Below are positions 6,437-7,266 of a stretch of 7,266 nt of DNA, piece by piece. The notes under the pieces were generated by a model. The model was not told where the DNA came from. It ran no database searches and saw only the letters and a list, made by a program, of their open reading frames with translations. Position numbers and translations under genes: made by a program. This stretch comes from an uncultured Prevotellaceae bacterium (GTDB lineage Bacteria > Bacteroidota > Bacteroidia > Bacteroidales > Bacteroidaceae). Location of the stretch: NCBI GenBank assembly GCA_937902455.1, contig CALELI010000090.1, forward strand, positions 1 through 7,266. The letters are read 5' to 3'. The number at the start of each line of letters is the position of its first letter. Position 1 is the first letter of the stretch.

Positions 6437-7000
6437 ATGGCAAAATGGGTATGTCCAGTATGTGGATATGTACACGAAGGTGATGAAGCTCCAGAACGTT
6501 GTCCTCAGTGCAATGTTCCAGGAAGCAAGTTCAGAAAGAAGGATGAGGGCGAAGCCCTTGAGTTTGTAACAGAGCATGAACTTGGCGTTGCAAATGCCAT
6601 TCCAGAGGGTGCAGACGGCGATTTCGTACGTCAGGGCCTGAAGGACCATTTCATGGGTGAATGCACAGAGGTAGGCATGTATCTTGCCATGAGCCGTCAG
6701 GCAGACCGTGAAGGCTATCCTGAAATAGCAGAGGCATTCAAGCGCTATGCCTATGAAGAGGCAGACCATGCGTCACGCTTTGCCGAGATGCTGGGAGAAG
6801 TAGTATGGGACACCAAGACAAACGTCGAGAAGCGTATGCTCGCAGAGCAGGGCGCCTGCCAGGGCAAGATGGACATTGCCAAGGTTGCAAAGCAGCTCAA
6901 CCTCGATGCCATCCACGATTCAGTTCACGAGATGGCAAAGGACGAGGCACGCCACGGTTCCGGCTTCCAGGGACTATTCAACCGCTACTTCAAGAAGTAA
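6437..7000 (+). CDS. Reverse rubrerythrin (rubredoxin-first peroxide reductase)
   Basis: A cytoplasmic non-haem di-iron protein that reduces hydrogen peroxide with electrons derived from NAD(P)H, part of oxygen tolerance in anaerobes. The 187 residues begin with a rubredoxin domain holding Cys6-x2-Cys9 and Cys22-x2-Cys25. A four-helix rubrerythrin domain follows, with probable iron ligands Glu75 (GEC), Glu108-x2-His111 (EADH), Glu137 and Glu170-x2-His173 (EARH). This domain order is opposite to classical rubrerythrin and matches the reverse type known from Clostridium. The length is normal and nothing is broken. The gene lies 69 bases after lepB, with an A-rich leader and no Shine-Dalgarno. 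No clear TAnnTTTG box is visible in the gap, so it may be read through from lepB or use a weak promoter. A strong stem-loop follows the stop by 25 bases. Confidence 0.95.
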   Translation: MAKWVCPVCGYVHEGDEAPERCPQCNVPGSKFRKKDEGEALEFVTEHELGVANAIPEGADGDFVRQGLKDHFMGECTEVGMYLAMSRQADREGYPEIAEAFKRYAYEEADHASRFAEMLGEVVWDTKTNVEKRMLAEQGACQGKMDIAKVAKQLNLDAIHDSVHEMAKDEARHGSGFQGLFNRYFKK

Positions 7001-7025
7001 GTACTTCCTTACAACGACATCATGC

Positions 7026-7057
7026 CAGAGGCGAGGACTTTTCAGTCTTTGCCTCTG
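7026..7057 (+). terminator. 14-bp stem-loop after the rubrerythrin gene
   Basis: The arms 7026-7039 (CAGAGGCGAGGACT) and 7044-7057 (AGTCTTTGCCTCTG) pair over 14 consecutive positions, two of them G-U, closing on a TTTC loop. The hairpin begins 25 bases after the TAA. No T-run follows, so it may not be a classical intrinsic terminator; it could also protect the mRNA 3' end. Confidence 0.6.
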
Positions 7058-7058
7058 C

Positions 7059-7190
7059 TGCGTTAATGGACTCGGAACTGAGCACTGCTGAGGCGTCAAT
7101 ACCTGAATTGATGAACACTTACATCATTACGCATACGACAGTTCCTTACTTCTGATCCCTGCACTGGCATCTGCTGATGTGGCATTCACT
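7059..7190. other. Non-coding stretch between the stem-loop and the 22-bp repeat
   Basis: No gene, promoter or structure is convincing here. The last 22 bases (7169-7190) share 12 of 22 positions with the consensus of the following repeat in the same phase, so a decayed repeat copy may begin inside this stretch. Confidence 0.3.
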
Positions 7191-7266
7191 TACTATTGTT
7201 CCAGTGTCCGGATACTATTGGCGTGAGCCTCAATTACTATTGGTGTTTGCCTCAAAACCTATTGGT
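7191..7266. repeat. 22-bp-period tandem repeat running off the window
   Basis: TACTATTG begins at 7191, 7213 and 7235, and ACCTATTGGT at 7257, all exactly 22 bases apart. The unit starting at 7213 and the one at 7235 agree at 18 of 22 positions, both continuing to GCCTCAA. The 7191 unit keeps mainly its first eight bases, and the last unit is cut by the window end after ten bases, eight of them matching. Conservation thus rises toward the right edge, so the array probably continues beyond it. Confidence 0.75.

Noticed and set aside
6994..7007. GAAGTA-AG-TACTTC inverted repeat over the rubrerythrin stop codon
   Set aside because: A 2-base loop is not a realistic RNA hairpin, and the left arm is fixed by the coding sequence.
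7191..7266. CRISPR array at the right edge
   Set aside because: The units abut directly with no unique spacers, and the period is only 22 bases.

Overview
The window looks like a chromosomal segment of a Bacteroidota bacterium, most likely order Bacteroidales and Prevotella-like. The reasons are: gene starts preceded by A-rich leaders with no Shine-Dalgarno sequence; promoter candidates of the TAnnTTTG type; a topoisomerase I whose tail is built of GRFGP-type repeats with no zinc fingers; an unusually long signal peptidase I; and a rubredoxin-first (reverse) rubrerythrin typical of anaerobes. The placement is inferred from these traits, not from a search.

Layout. At the left edge (35-130, minus strand) is a short reading frame ending in a SVRLVTE-like tail. 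It looks like the leftover 3' end of a Bacteroidota surface-protein domain gene. Next is a complete minus-strand FAD-dependent oxidoreductase (202-1782) that lacks the arginine and histidine signature of fumarate reductases and has a C-terminal motif more like ketosteroid dehydrogenases. A 748-base divergent intergenic region follows (1783-2530). It holds promoter candidates for both flanking genes, two short opposed reading frames, two perfect palindromes, a 13-base sequence occurring twice, and a leader for topA ending in a four-unit heptad repeat.

The plus strand then carries topA (2531-4804) and lepB (4850-6367), 45 bases apart and probably co-transcribed, then the rubrerythrin gene (6437-7000), followed by a strong 14-bp stem-loop that probably ends the transcript. 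The right edge (7191-7266) enters a 22-bp-period tandem repeat that runs off the window.

Function. topA (DNA supercoiling) and lepB (cleavage of secretory signal peptides) are housekeeping genes, and the rubrerythrin scavenges peroxide. They do not form an obvious pathway. No phage, transposase, CRISPR, tRNA or rRNA sequence was seen. The parts least explained by known genes are the 22-bp array, the heptad repeats ahead of topA and lepB, the complex topA upstream region, and the substrate of the flavoenzyme.
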